Below, one piece after another: positions 25,800 to 33,286 of a stretch of DNA of 43,365 nucleotides (position 1 is its first letter; every line of letters starts with the position of its first letter). Source of the stretch: Ignavibacteriales bacterium. GTDB lineage: Bacteria; Bacteroidota; Ignavibacteria; Ignavibacteriales; Ignavibacteriaceae. The DNA is taken from the NCBI GenBank assembly GCA_016707585.1, contig JADJHL010000007.1, positions 1-43,365 on the forward strand. Direction: 5' to 3'. The translations under genes were made by a program, and so were the position numbers. The notes beneath the pieces were generated by a model. That model ran no database searches. It was given only the letters and a program-made list of their open reading frames with translations, and was not told the origin of the DNA.

Positions 25800-26441
25800 T
25801 TATTCTCTTATTGCCCAAATGACATCAGAAAGTGTGTATTTATCCTTCTCAAAATTAAATTTTAGCAGATAATTTGGATTAAAACCCAACATATATTTTT
25901 CAATTCTTTCTTTCAGCCACATAATTTCTGATTTCAATTTCCAATGTTCGCCATCTTTTGAATACAGAACAACGAACAAACGATTCTTTAAATGTTTTCT
26001 TTGTTGCTGTGATTGATTATTGTAAAGCCATTTAATCAACTCATCTGTTTTCTTTATTGCTTCATCAATTTTAAATGGAAAGTTTTTCGGAAAGTTAGAG
26101 GTTTTATGATCAAACGAAACACCATCGATTGAAAAATCAACCAGCCTATCTTTGCTATCCAATGCTGGTTTTACGTTTGGAAGTGAACAAAATATACTTT
26201 CAACAGCTTGAGCTGACCAGAAATTATACCAACGATTTGTCGCATAATTAAAATATAAATCAAAATTCTTTTCTGATTTAAATCTTTTGTCAATTTCTTT
26301 TAGTAATTCTTCAAACGGAAATGTGTGATAAATAAAATTTGTTTGCTTATCAAAGATATCGTTTTGTTTTTGCCCCCATTTGTAAGGATGTACAAGTCTT
26401 TTTTTTAGTTCAGACTCTATTTCATTTAAACTATATTTCAT
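25800..26441 (-). CDS. Hypothetical protein, candidate restriction endonuclease
   Basis: 213 residues, not recognised as a known family. A possible PD-(D/E)xK nuclease core is visible: Glu81 in SAQAVESIF, Asp102 in RLVDFSIDG, and Asp111-x-Lys113 in SFDHKTS, followed by a beta strand LFVVLYS (residues 155-161). The D-x8-D-x-K spacing and the helix carrying the glutamate fit that fold. It follows a DNA methyltransferase gene on the same strand with 122 bases between, so a type II restriction pair is the simplest reading. No signal peptide or membrane segment. A palindromic repeat ends two bases before its ATG and leaves no ribosome site. Function is inferred, not shown. Confidence 0.6.
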   Translation of the reverse strand: MKYSLNEIESELKKRLVHPYKWGQKQNDIFDKQTNFIYHTFPFEELLKEIDKRFKSEKNFDLYFNYATNRWYNFWSAQAVESIFCSLPNVKPALDSKDRLVDFSIDGVSFDHKTSNFPKNFPFKIDEAIKKTDELIKWLYNNQSQQQRKHLKNRLFVVLYSKDGEHWKLKSEIMWLKERIEKYMLGFNPNYLLKFNFEKDKYTLSDVIWAIRE

Positions 26442-26443
26442 AA

Positions 26444-26556
26444 GGTAGCCTCAACCTTCAGGTTGAGATATGTGATGTTGTAAAAGCTAATTGTCTAATT
26501 TTATTTAGGTTGCTTAATTGTTTGGCATAATTCGCAAGCTGAAGCTTGCGGCTACC
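26444..26556. repeat. Two-hairpin palindromic element with inverted GGTAGCC ends
   Basis: CTCAACC/GGTTGAG (26450-26456, 26461-26467, loop TTCA) and CGCAAGC/GCTTGCG (26533-26539, 26544-26550, loop TGAA) form two stems. The ends GGTAGCC (26444-26450) and GGCTACC (26550-26556) are exact inverted repeats. The whole fills the gap between the methyltransferase and the nuclease candidate. It looks like a paired REP/BIME-type element. Confidence 0.7.
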
Positions 26557-26563
26557 AGTAAAA

Positions 26564-27607
26564 TTATTTTTTTTGAAAAACAAAAATGTACTCGTGTTTA
26601 AACACATAAAATCCACCAGCTAATGCACGATAACGCCACAATTCCTTTTGATTACGTTTTGCAGTAGTTTCATCAAAGTTTTTTACAATGGTAGATTTTA
26701 AAATCATTCCCCGTTTTAAAACTTCCTGCATTACAAAAAATCCTAAAGGGATCCATTCACCAGCAGAATACTTATCGCTTATTACAACAGCAGCATATCT
26801 TTTTTTATCAAGATGCGGTAGACAATTATCTAAAATTTTTCCAAAGCTCTTCAAAAAATCATCAATCGATTTCGCATTTGATAAATCTGATTTGTTTTCA
26901 CTAAATTTTATTATATCCCAATATGGCGGATGAAAGATTTGAAACTGAACTGACTTAATATCTAAATCCGAAATAACTTTTTGCAAATCAACAGAAGCAC
27001 TATCGCCATTTACAAACTCTAATTTTATTTTATTTGAATTAGTTTCTTTTGCAATGTTCTTTTTTGTTTGATCCAAAACTTTTTTAGATAGTTCAACACC
27101 AACAGCATTTCTTCCAAGTCTTTGAGCTTCAATAAGTGTTGTTCCACTTCCTAGAAATGGATCTAAAACCCAGTCACCTTTTTTTGTATATCGCCTTAAA
27201 AGCTGATTTGGAATTTGCGGAATAAAATTTCCCCAATAACCTGCGTGATGAACTCCCGAGTTATCTCGTTTATTTAGTATCCACAAACTATCTGTAATAA
27301 TATCGTCATATTCTTTCCATCGATTCAGATTTAGATCATTTATTTTGCTTTGCTTTGTTTCAGTTAAACTTTTCTTTAATCGTTTTATATAATATTTAGT
27401 TCGTTCGATTGTGTGTGTTTGTATGATTTGGTCTATTTCACCCAGAAGAAATTCTTTAGAAACTGGGGCAAATCCATTATTAAGCAAAATATCTTTTGAT
27501 TTGTTCTTCTTTATAAATAATAGCAAAGATGAAAAATCCTTCCGGATTGTTTCCAAATCAGATTTTTCAATTGAGGCTAAGATTATTTTTATTAAGTCGT
27601 GTTTCAT
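26564..27607 (-). CDS. DNA methyltransferase (N6-adenine or N4-cytosine type)
   Basis: 347 residues from ATG 27607. The SAM motif I is DPFLGSGTTLIEAQRLGRNAVGVE; the catalytic motif IV is HPPYWD about 100 residues later, so the order is unlike the beta class. WGNFIPQIPNQLLRRYTKKGDWVLDPF is typical of modification methylases. Usually motif IV reads S/D/N-PPY; His in the first place is a small deviation. An N-terminal helical region of about 120 residues may bind DNA. Its start overlaps the lhgO stop codon (TGATG), so it is probably co-transcribed with that gene. The candidate endonuclease is next downstream. Confidence 0.88.
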   Translation of the reverse strand: MKHDLIKIILASIEKSDLETIRKDFSSLLLFIKKNKSKDILLNNGFAPVSKEFLLGEIDQIIQTHTIERTKYYIKRLKKSLTETKQSKINDLNLNRWKEYDDIITDSLWILNKRDNSGVHHAGYWGNFIPQIPNQLLRRYTKKGDWVLDPFLGSGTTLIEAQRLGRNAVGVELSKKVLDQTKKNIAKETNSNKIKLEFVNGDSASVDLQKVISDLDIKSVQFQIFHPPYWDIIKFSENKSDLSNAKSIDDFLKSFGKILDNCLPHLDKKRYAAVVISDKYSAGEWIPLGFFVMQEVLKRGMILKSTIVKNFDETTAKRNQKELWRYRALAGGFYVFKHEYIFVFQKK

Positions 27608-28842
27608 CAAATTTTGTTTACTTCTTCAGAATATCTTTTTATAACCATTTCAGAAATTTTTTTACCAATGCTTAACGATGCTGTTGCCGCTGGTGATGGC
27701 GCATTTAAAACATGAACCATTCTTTCTGCTTCAACTATTCTAAAATCATCAACAAGTTTTCCATCTCGTTCCAATGCTTGTGCTCTTACTCCTGCGCCGC
27801 CAATTTCAATATCATCGTACTGTATTTCCGGAATTAATTTTTGCAATGATTTCACAAATAATTCTTTGCTAAAAGATCTCCTGAATTCCTGGAATCCCAT
27901 TTTATAATATTTTGCTGCCATTTTCCAGAAACCAGAATAAAATCCAAGTTCAGTCAAATCCTTAATCGAAAAATCTGTTTTGTTATATCCTTCACGCTTA
28001 AATGCTAAAACCGCATTTGGCCCGGCTTCAACTCCACCATTTATCATTCGTGTAAAATGCACACCAAGAAAAGGAAATTGTGGATCAGGAACTGGATAGA
28101 TTAAATTATTAACCAAGTATTGTTTTTCCTTTTTTAATTGATAATACTCGCCACGGAAAGGAATGATTTGTAATTTTGGATCAACACCAAACAATTTAGC
28201 AATTCTATCAGATTGCAAACCTGCGCAATTTACAACAAACTTTGTTTTGTATTCATCGTGTTCAGTAGAAAGAATTAAATCCTTACCATCTTTTTTAACC
28301 GAAATAAGTTTTGAATTTGTTTTTATCTCTCCGCCTTTTTCACGAATTAACTCTGCATATTTATTTGTAACAGCAACATAATCCACAATTCCGGTTTGAG
28401 GAACAAATAAACCATCAATTCCTAATGCGTGAGGCTCGTATTCTTTTATCTCGGAAGCAGACAATCGTTTTATTCCTGCTAGTCCATTTTCTCTACCACG
28501 TTCTTCTAACATATTAAGAGCTGGAATTTCTTTCTCTCTAGTTGCAACCACAATTTTACCAGATTTATCATATGATAAATTATGTTCCTGGCAAAAAGCA
28601 TACATCATATCTCTGCCCAATGTGCAATTAGCTGCTTTAAGAGATCCTGGTTTGTAGTAAAGACCAGAGTGTATCACTCCGCTATTATTTCCGGTTTGAT
28701 GCGCGGCAAGGGAAGATTCAGTTTCTAACAATAACAATTTTACATTGTTGCTATTCAAAATTGAAAGTGCGGTTGCTGTGCCTACTATTCCACCGCCAAT
28801 TATAGTAATATCAAATATTTGGTTAACGTGTGATTTATCCAA
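27607..28842 (-). CDS. lhgO: L-2-hydroxyglutarate oxidase (LhgO)
   Basis: FAD enzyme returning L-2-hydroxyglutarate to 2-oxoglutarate, giving electrons to the membrane quinone pool. FAD motif TIIGGGIVGTATALSIL (residues 13-29), HQTGNNSGVIHSGLYYKPGSLKAANC with the flavin-region histidine, VNCAGLQSDRIA and the C-terminal GGAGVRAQALERDGK and LNAPSPAATASLSIG. 411 residues is typical. Divergent from the small membrane gene at 29002. The methyltransferase gene follows with a TGATG overlap, an odd pairing of metabolism with DNA modification. Confidence 0.94.
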   Translation of the reverse strand: MDKSHVNQIFDITIIGGGIVGTATALSILNSNNVKLLLLETESSLAAHQTGNNSGVIHSGLYYKPGSLKAANCTLGRDMMYAFCQEHNLSYDKSGKIVVATREKEIPALNMLEERGRENGLAGIKRLSASEIKEYEPHALGIDGLFVPQTGIVDYVAVTNKYAELIREKGGEIKTNSKLISVKKDGKDLILSTEHDEYKTKFVVNCAGLQSDRIAKLFGVDPKLQIIPFRGEYYQLKKEKQYLVNNLIYPVPDPQFPFLGVHFTRMINGGVEAGPNAVLAFKREGYNKTDFSIKDLTELGFYSGFWKMAAKYYKMGFQEFRRSFSKELFVKSLQKLIPEIQYDDIEIGGAGVRAQALERDGKLVDDFRIVEAERMVHVLNAPSPAATASLSIGKKISEMVIKRYSEEVNKI

Positions 28843-29001
28843 CAGATTTAGACTCTTGCATAAAAGTACCTTGACTATTAATCATATGTGTTATAACATA
28901 CTAATGTGATTTGGGAAAATATTTCTTAATTAAAAGTCCCTTTTCACTTTCAAATTTAACTAATTCAAGTGAGCAATTAAATAATAAACTTGAATTTAAA
29001 A

Positions 29002-29292
29002 ATGAGTGAGTCTGAAATGAACAGAAAACAAAAGTACGTACTTATAACTGGTTTATTGATCATAGCCGTTGCATTGATCTTATGGTTTACACAAGGTGCT
29101 GAGATATTAACTAAAACTCAAATTATTATTGATAAAACAACTGATCTTGATCGAATGCTCGGAGTTGAGAATAAAGAGTATGTAGATAAGTTTGTGTTGG
29201 GTTTTGATTACGTTGGTGGATTTTCTGCTGCAGTTGCAGTTCTATCAGGAATTTTAATTTATTTATTTAGAAACAAACAAAAGGAAGCATAA
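29002..29292 (+). CDS. Small membrane protein next to YceI
   Basis: 96 residues from ATG 29002 (an in-frame TTG lies at 28990, a later ATG at 29017). Two membrane segments: YVLITGLLIIAVALILWF and GFSAAVAVLSGILIYLF, with a charged loop between (TTDLDRMLGVENKEYVDKF). No named family. Its stop overlaps the ATG of the YceI gene (TAATG), so the two are made together; a cytochrome-like or anchoring role beside a lipid-binding YceI protein is only a guess. Confidence 0.75.
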   Translation: MSESEMNRKQKYVLITGLLIIAVALILWFTQGAEILTKTQIIIDKTTDLDRMLGVENKEYVDKFVLGFDYVGGFSAAVAVLSGILIYLFRNKQKEA

Positions 29293-29927
29293 TGAAAAAA
29301 ACACTATCAATCTTTGCAGTATCACTTTTACTTACTGCATCAATGTTTGCACAGGGCTTTAAAGTAAAAGCAAGTGGCGAACAAAAATTTAACTTTGAAG
29401 ACAAAGGTGGAAGAAATCAAACAACATTTTTTAGCACAACTCCGCTTGAAGATATAAATGGACTAGGCAATGGAGTAAGCGGAAGTGTAACTTTTAACAC
29501 TAATGACTTAAAATCATTAAAAGGGAAAGTAACTGTATCTGTTGCATCAATAAAAACAGGAATTGATTTACGCGATGAACATATGAGAAGTGCAGGTTGG
29601 TTAAATGCAGAATCTTATCCGGAAATTTCTTTTGAGATTAAAAAAGTTAGTGATGTAAAATCATTAGCTGATAATAAACTTTCTGCAAAAGTTTCAGGCA
29701 GTTTTACAATGCATGGTGTAACTAAAGATGTAGTTGCCGAGGCAACCTTAACTTATCTTGATGAAAACGAAACAACAAAACAAAGAGCTCCAGGCGATTT
29801 ACTAGGCGTTCAGGCAAAGTTTACGGTTAAGCTTTCTGATTATAGAGTTAACAATAAAGTTGTAGGACAAAAAGTTTCTGAGAATATTGAAATAGGTGTG
29901 AATCTAACAGGTTCGAATGCTAAGTAA
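29292..29927 (+). CDS. YceI-family periplasmic protein
   Basis: 211 residues. Signal peptide residues 1-20 (LLLTASMFAQ). The lipocalin-like YceI domain follows, with SGSVTFNTNDL, the hallmark LRDEHMRSAGWLNAESYPEISFEI, GSFTMHGVTKDV and the end VGQKVSENIEIGVNL. The family binds isoprenoid-chain lipids such as polyprenyl compounds in the periplasm. Start overlaps the upstream stop (TAATG). A strong terminator stands 20 bases after the stop. Confidence 0.93.
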   Translation: MKKTLSIFAVSLLLTASMFAQGFKVKASGEQKFNFEDKGGRNQTTFFSTTPLEDINGLGNGVSGSVTFNTNDLKSLKGKVTVSVASIKTGIDLRDEHMRSAGWLNAESYPEISFEIKKVSDVKSLADNKLSAKVSGSFTMHGVTKDVVAEATLTYLDENETTKQRAPGDLLGVQAKFTVKLSDYRVNNKVVGQKVSENIEIGVNLTGSNAK

Positions 29928-29947
29928 GTGAAATAGATGAAACAGAT

Positions 29948-29980
29948 AAAACCCGATTCAGAAATGAGTCGGGTTTTTTT
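29948..29980 (+). terminator. Intrinsic terminator after the YceI gene
   Basis: AAACCCGATTCA (29948-29959 or one base later) and TGAGTCGGGTTT (29965-29976) form a stem with one mismatch and a short GAAA-type loop, followed by a T run to 29980. Confidence 0.85.
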
Positions 29981-30008
29981 ATTTTAGCACATCACAATTT
30001 TATTGATT

Positions 30009-30536
30009 ATGAACAAAACAATTACTGTCTTCGGAAGTGCACTTCCTGGTGAAGAGGATGAACAATATAAATTTGCCTATCAACTTGGCGTTGCTTTAGC
30101 AAAGAATGGATTTAATATCTGCACCGGTGGTTATGGCGGAATAATGGATGCCGTATCAAAAGGCTCATATGATAATGCTGGATTTGTTTACGGTGTTACC
30201 GTTGATTTGTGGGAAAAAGATCCCAATCCATATATTACTGTTGAGATTAGAGAAGAAAAACTTTTTGAAAGAATTACAAAACTTATCGAGCTTGGCGATG
30301 CTTATGTTATTCTTCAAGGAGGCACAGGAACTTTGCTTGAGCTTGCTGCTATCTGGGAATATGCAAACAAAAATCTTCAGCCAGAAAAACCAATAATTTG
30401 CCACTCACAGATGTGGAAAGAAATTGTTGAAGTAATGAATCAACAAATTAAACTTGAGAATAGAAGAACCGATCTTGTAAAATGTGCTGAAAGTGTTGAT
30501 GAGATAGTTGGATATTTGAAATCCTCATTAAAATAA
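30009..30536 (+). CDS. LOG-family (SLOG fold) nucleotide-binding protein
   Basis: 175 residues. VFGSALPGEEDEQYKFAYQLG, the glycine-rich ICTGGYGGIMDAVSKGSYD and the family motif region VILQGGTGTLLELAAIWEYAN place it in the LOG/lysine-decarboxylase-like family, whose members split cytokinin or nucleotide monophosphates at the N-glycosidic bond. The usual PGGxGT-x-x-E reads QGGTGTLLE, so Pro is replaced by Gln, which is common in the bacterial TIGR00725-like branch. Start at ATG 30009; an in-frame TTG at 30003 is less likely. Single gene. Confidence 0.85.
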   Translation: MNKTITVFGSALPGEEDEQYKFAYQLGVALAKNGFNICTGGYGGIMDAVSKGSYDNAGFVYGVTVDLWEKDPNPYITVEIREEKLFERITKLIELGDAYVILQGGTGTLLELAAIWEYANKNLQPEKPIICHSQMWKEIVEVMNQQIKLENRRTDLVKCAESVDEIVGYLKSSLK

Positions 30537-30626
30537 ACTTCTCTCAAATCTTCTCAGTAAAAAGATTTATCTCTAATTTTGAGTTATAATTATTCAATCA
30601 TTTGCTAACTTTTGCAAGGAATTGTT

Positions 30627-31850
30627 ATGAAAGCATTTATTTCTCTATTCGTTCTATTGTTTTTTATATCCACCCAATTCATCTTGCCTCAAACAAAAAA
30701 CAAAGCTGTATTTGAGGACTCCAAACAAGGTTTCTTTAAAGAAATTGAAAAGAGAATGGATGAGTTTAAAAACCCACTAAAAGAAAAAAAGAAAGTATTT
30801 AAACTTGATGTTACTGGATTGAATTTACCAAAATCTAAAGATGAATTTAAATCATTCTGGCATAACGATCCTATATCACAAGGCAATACAGGTACTTGCT
30901 GGACTTTTTCCACAACATCCTTTTTTGAATCTGAAGTTTATCGTTTAACTGGAAAGAAAGTTCAACTTTCTCCAATCCATACTGCATACTGGGAATATGT
31001 TGAAAAAGTTAAGGAGTTTGTTCGCACTCGCGGTAAATCCATTGTTGAAGAAGGTTCAGAGGCAAATGCTGTTACCAGAATTTATAAAATGTATGGCGCA
31101 GTACCGGCAGATATTTGTACTGGATTATTACCCGGTCAATTATATCACGATCATAGTGATTTGATAAAAGAAATACAGACTTATTTGAAAAATGTAAAAT
31201 CAATATGTGCCTGGAATGAAGATGAAGTTGTTGCAGTTACAAAATCAATTCTAAATCATTACTTGGGCGAACCAGTTTCAGTAGTAGAAGTTGACGGGAA
31301 AAAATATACTCCTAAAGAATATCTAACAAATTATTTAAAATTTAATGTAGATGATTATGTTGATGTTCTTTCTTATATGCAGCAGCCTTATTGGCAGCAA
31401 GTTGAGTATGAAGTTCCAGATAACTGGTGGCATAATAAAGATTATTACAACGTGCCGCTGGATGATTTTATGAAAGTGTTAAAGAATGCTGTAAAGAATG
31501 GCTACACTCTTGCAATCGGAGGTGATGTTAGTGAACCAGGTTATGATAGCTGGACAAAATGTGCAATCATCCCAACTTTTGATATCCCTTCTGAATATAT
31601 TGATGAAAACTCAAGACAATTTCGTTTTAGTAATGAAACAACAACCGATGATCATGGAATTCATTTAATCGGGTATGAAGAATTAGATGGCAAAACATGG
31701 TTCTTGATTAAAGACTCCGGTGCTGGCTCACGTAATACTGGTGATAAGGGTTATTATTTCTATCATGAAGATTATGTTAAGTTAAAGACTATGGATTTTA
31801 TGGTTCATAAAGATATGTTTAAGGATTATTTAACAAAGTTCAATAAATAA
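30627..31850 (+). CDS. Exported C1B (bleomycin-hydrolase-like) papain-fold peptidase
   Basis: 407 residues from ATG 30627, preceded by AAGGA (30616-30620). Signal peptide residues 1-22 (LLFFISTQFILPQ). The catalytic cysteine is Cys91 in QGNTGTCWTFSTTSFFESE, the histidine is in DDHGIHLIGYEE, and the third position reads WFLIKDSGAGS, with Asp where papains have Asn. The gap between Cys and His (about 260 residues) fits the C1B aminopeptidase group. Substrate unknown; likely periplasmic. A hairpin repeat follows the stop. Confidence 0.88.
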   Translation: MKAFISLFVLLFFISTQFILPQTKNKAVFEDSKQGFFKEIEKRMDEFKNPLKEKKKVFKLDVTGLNLPKSKDEFKSFWHNDPISQGNTGTCWTFSTTSFFESEVYRLTGKKVQLSPIHTAYWEYVEKVKEFVRTRGKSIVEEGSEANAVTRIYKMYGAVPADICTGLLPGQLYHDHSDLIKEIQTYLKNVKSICAWNEDEVVAVTKSILNHYLGEPVSVVEVDGKKYTPKEYLTNYLKFNVDDYVDVLSYMQQPYWQQVEYEVPDNWWHNKDYYNVPLDDFMKVLKNAVKNGYTLAIGGDVSEPGYDSWTKCAIIPTFDIPSEYIDENSRQFRFSNETTTDDHGIHLIGYEELDGKTWFLIKDSGAGSRNTGDKGYYFYHEDYVKLKTMDFMVHKDMFKDYLTKFNK

Positions 31851-31863
31851 ACTTAGTGAACCT

Positions 31864-31920
31864 TCGTGTCTCTGTGTCTTAGTGGTGAAAATTTTTCTTT
31901 ACCACCAAGACACTTATCAC
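31864..31920. repeat. Dispersed hairpin repeat after the C1B peptidase gene
   Basis: GTGTCTTAGTGGT (31874-31886) pairs with ACCACCAAGACAC (31901-31913) with one mismatch around a 14-base loop. Upstream CGTGTCTCTGTGTC relates it to the CTCTGTGT family at 4936, 7185 and 37024. Confidence 0.65.
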
Positions 31921-31962
31921 ACAAAGAAGCACTTAGAAATCATAATAAAAATTCTGCGACAC

Positions 31963-31985
31963 ACTTATGTATGATTTTATCTTCA
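31963..31985 (+). repeat. 23-bp direct repeat, copy 1 (truncated duplicate of the gatE start)
   Basis: Identical over 23 bases to 33264-33286, which holds the gatE ATG and its first codons (MYDFIF). Here it leads nowhere: after the repeat the sequences part. It lies 37 bases before the glycosyltransferase start, so the two copies bracket that gene. Confidence 0.9.
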
Positions 31986-32022
31986 GTATTCTGTGTAAAC
32001 TAGAATTGAGGAAAATTATATC

Positions 32023-33246
32023 TTGAGCTCAAACAGAACGATTTTAGCTGTTATTGTATTCGGAATATTTTTAAGAATAGTATTTGTTTGGCGATTTGTT
32101 GATATAGGTAATATCAACCAATGGGAGTATGGTGAGATCGCAAAAAACGTTGTTCATAACAATGGATATTCACTTTTCTATTTTGAAAATGATTCTTTAG
32201 AATACAAATACAAAGAAGATGTAAAACCATTTTCTTCTGCTTATATGCCGCCCGGTTATGTTTTTATTATTCTTCCATTTTACTTTATTGAAAATGATTT
32301 TATAATAAATTTAATAATCATTTCCCTTCAGATTCTTTGTTCTGCAGCAGTAATCTTTTTTCTATTTAAGTTATGCGCAAATTTCTTTAATAAAAATATT
32401 GCTCTTGTTTCAACTTTGATATATGCGTTTCTACCTGAATTTATTTATGCCTGCGTTTCATTTAGCCCAACAGTATTATTTCATCTATTAATAGTACTTG
32501 TTTTGTATAGACTACAGGTGCACAACAAGACTAACGGTTTAGATATACTTTTACCCGTTCTATTAGCTGCTATCATTTATTTAAGATCTGAATTCATTTT
32601 GTTTGTATTGTTGCTAATTATGTTTTATATAATATATAAACAATATAGACAGGCTTTATCGTACATAGTTTTAATTTTATTTTTAATTTTGCCCTGGTCA
32701 ATAAGAAATTCGATTATATTTGATAGCCTGGTGCCATTGACTACTAATTTTGGACAAAATCTATATCGTGGGAATAACTCATCTGATGTTGGCTGGTGGG
32801 GAGAAGAAATTATGATAGAGAAAGTTAAAGAATTACCAAGAGACAAGTCGTTTGAAATTCATCTGAATCAACTCTATTTAAACAGAGCTATTAACTATAT
32901 AAAAGAAAACCCAATAAGATTCGTTTCTAATGGATTTCGTAAACAATTTGAGCTCTGGTTTTTTAATCTTAGTGACACACGGGCAAAGTTATTGATATAT
33001 TTAATACCAGCTATCTCAATCTTTTGTTTATTTATTATTGGAATTATAAGAACTTTTAATGTGTCAAAATATAAATATTTCTATTTGTTTTTTTTACAAG
33101 CAACCATTTTATCAGCTATATTCTTTTCATTACCAAGATACCAGACGATGATGAAAGTTTTGATGCTGCCATTTGCAGTTATTGGAATGTTTTTTCTATT
33201 TGATATTTTTAAGAGATATGTCTTTAATACTGAATCCAAAATCTAA
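32023..33246 (+). CDS. GT39-like polytopic membrane glycosyltransferase (ArnT/PMT type)
   Basis: 407 residues, mostly hydrophobic, with about nine to eleven membrane segments (ILAVIVFGIFLRIVFVW, LIIISLQILCSAAVIFFLF, LLIVLVLYRL, and a last IGMFFLFDIF). The first loop has an acidic WEYGEIAKNV segment and AYMPPGYVFIILPF, the pattern of GT39/GT83 enzymes that use polyprenyl-phosphate sugar donors. Substrate unknown. Starts with TTG at 32023 after GAGGA; no ATG is near. It lies between two 23-bp direct repeats and breaks the link between gatE and its upstream DNA. Confidence 0.8.
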   Translation: MSSNRTILAVIVFGIFLRIVFVWRFVDIGNINQWEYGEIAKNVVHNNGYSLFYFENDSLEYKYKEDVKPFSSAYMPPGYVFIILPFYFIENDFIINLIIISLQILCSAAVIFFLFKLCANFFNKNIALVSTLIYAFLPEFIYACVSFSPTVLFHLLIVLVLYRLQVHNKTNGLDILLPVLLAAIIYLRSEFILFVLLLIMFYIIYKQYRQALSYIVLILFLILPWSIRNSIIFDSLVPLTTNFGQNLYRGNNSSDVGWWGEEIMIEKVKELPRDKSFEIHLNQLYLNRAINYIKENPIRFVSNGFRKQFELWFFNLSDTRAKLLIYLIPAISIFCLFIIGIIRTFNVSKYKYFYLFFLQATILSAIFFSLPRYQTMMKVLMLPFAVIGMFFLFDIFKRYVFNTESKI

Positions 33247-33263
33247 TTTAAAACTCAAGCTAT

Positions 33264-33286
33264 ACTTATGTATGATTTTATCTTCA
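33264..33286 (+). repeat. 23-bp direct repeat, copy 2 (contains the gatE start)
   Basis: Same 23 bases as 31963-31985. ATG of gatE is at 33268 inside it. See the paired entry. Confidence 0.9.

Noticed and set aside
28871..28897. TTGACT/TATAAC as promoter between lhgO and the small membrane gene
   Set aside because: Spacer is only 15 bases and the match is weak in AT-rich DNA.
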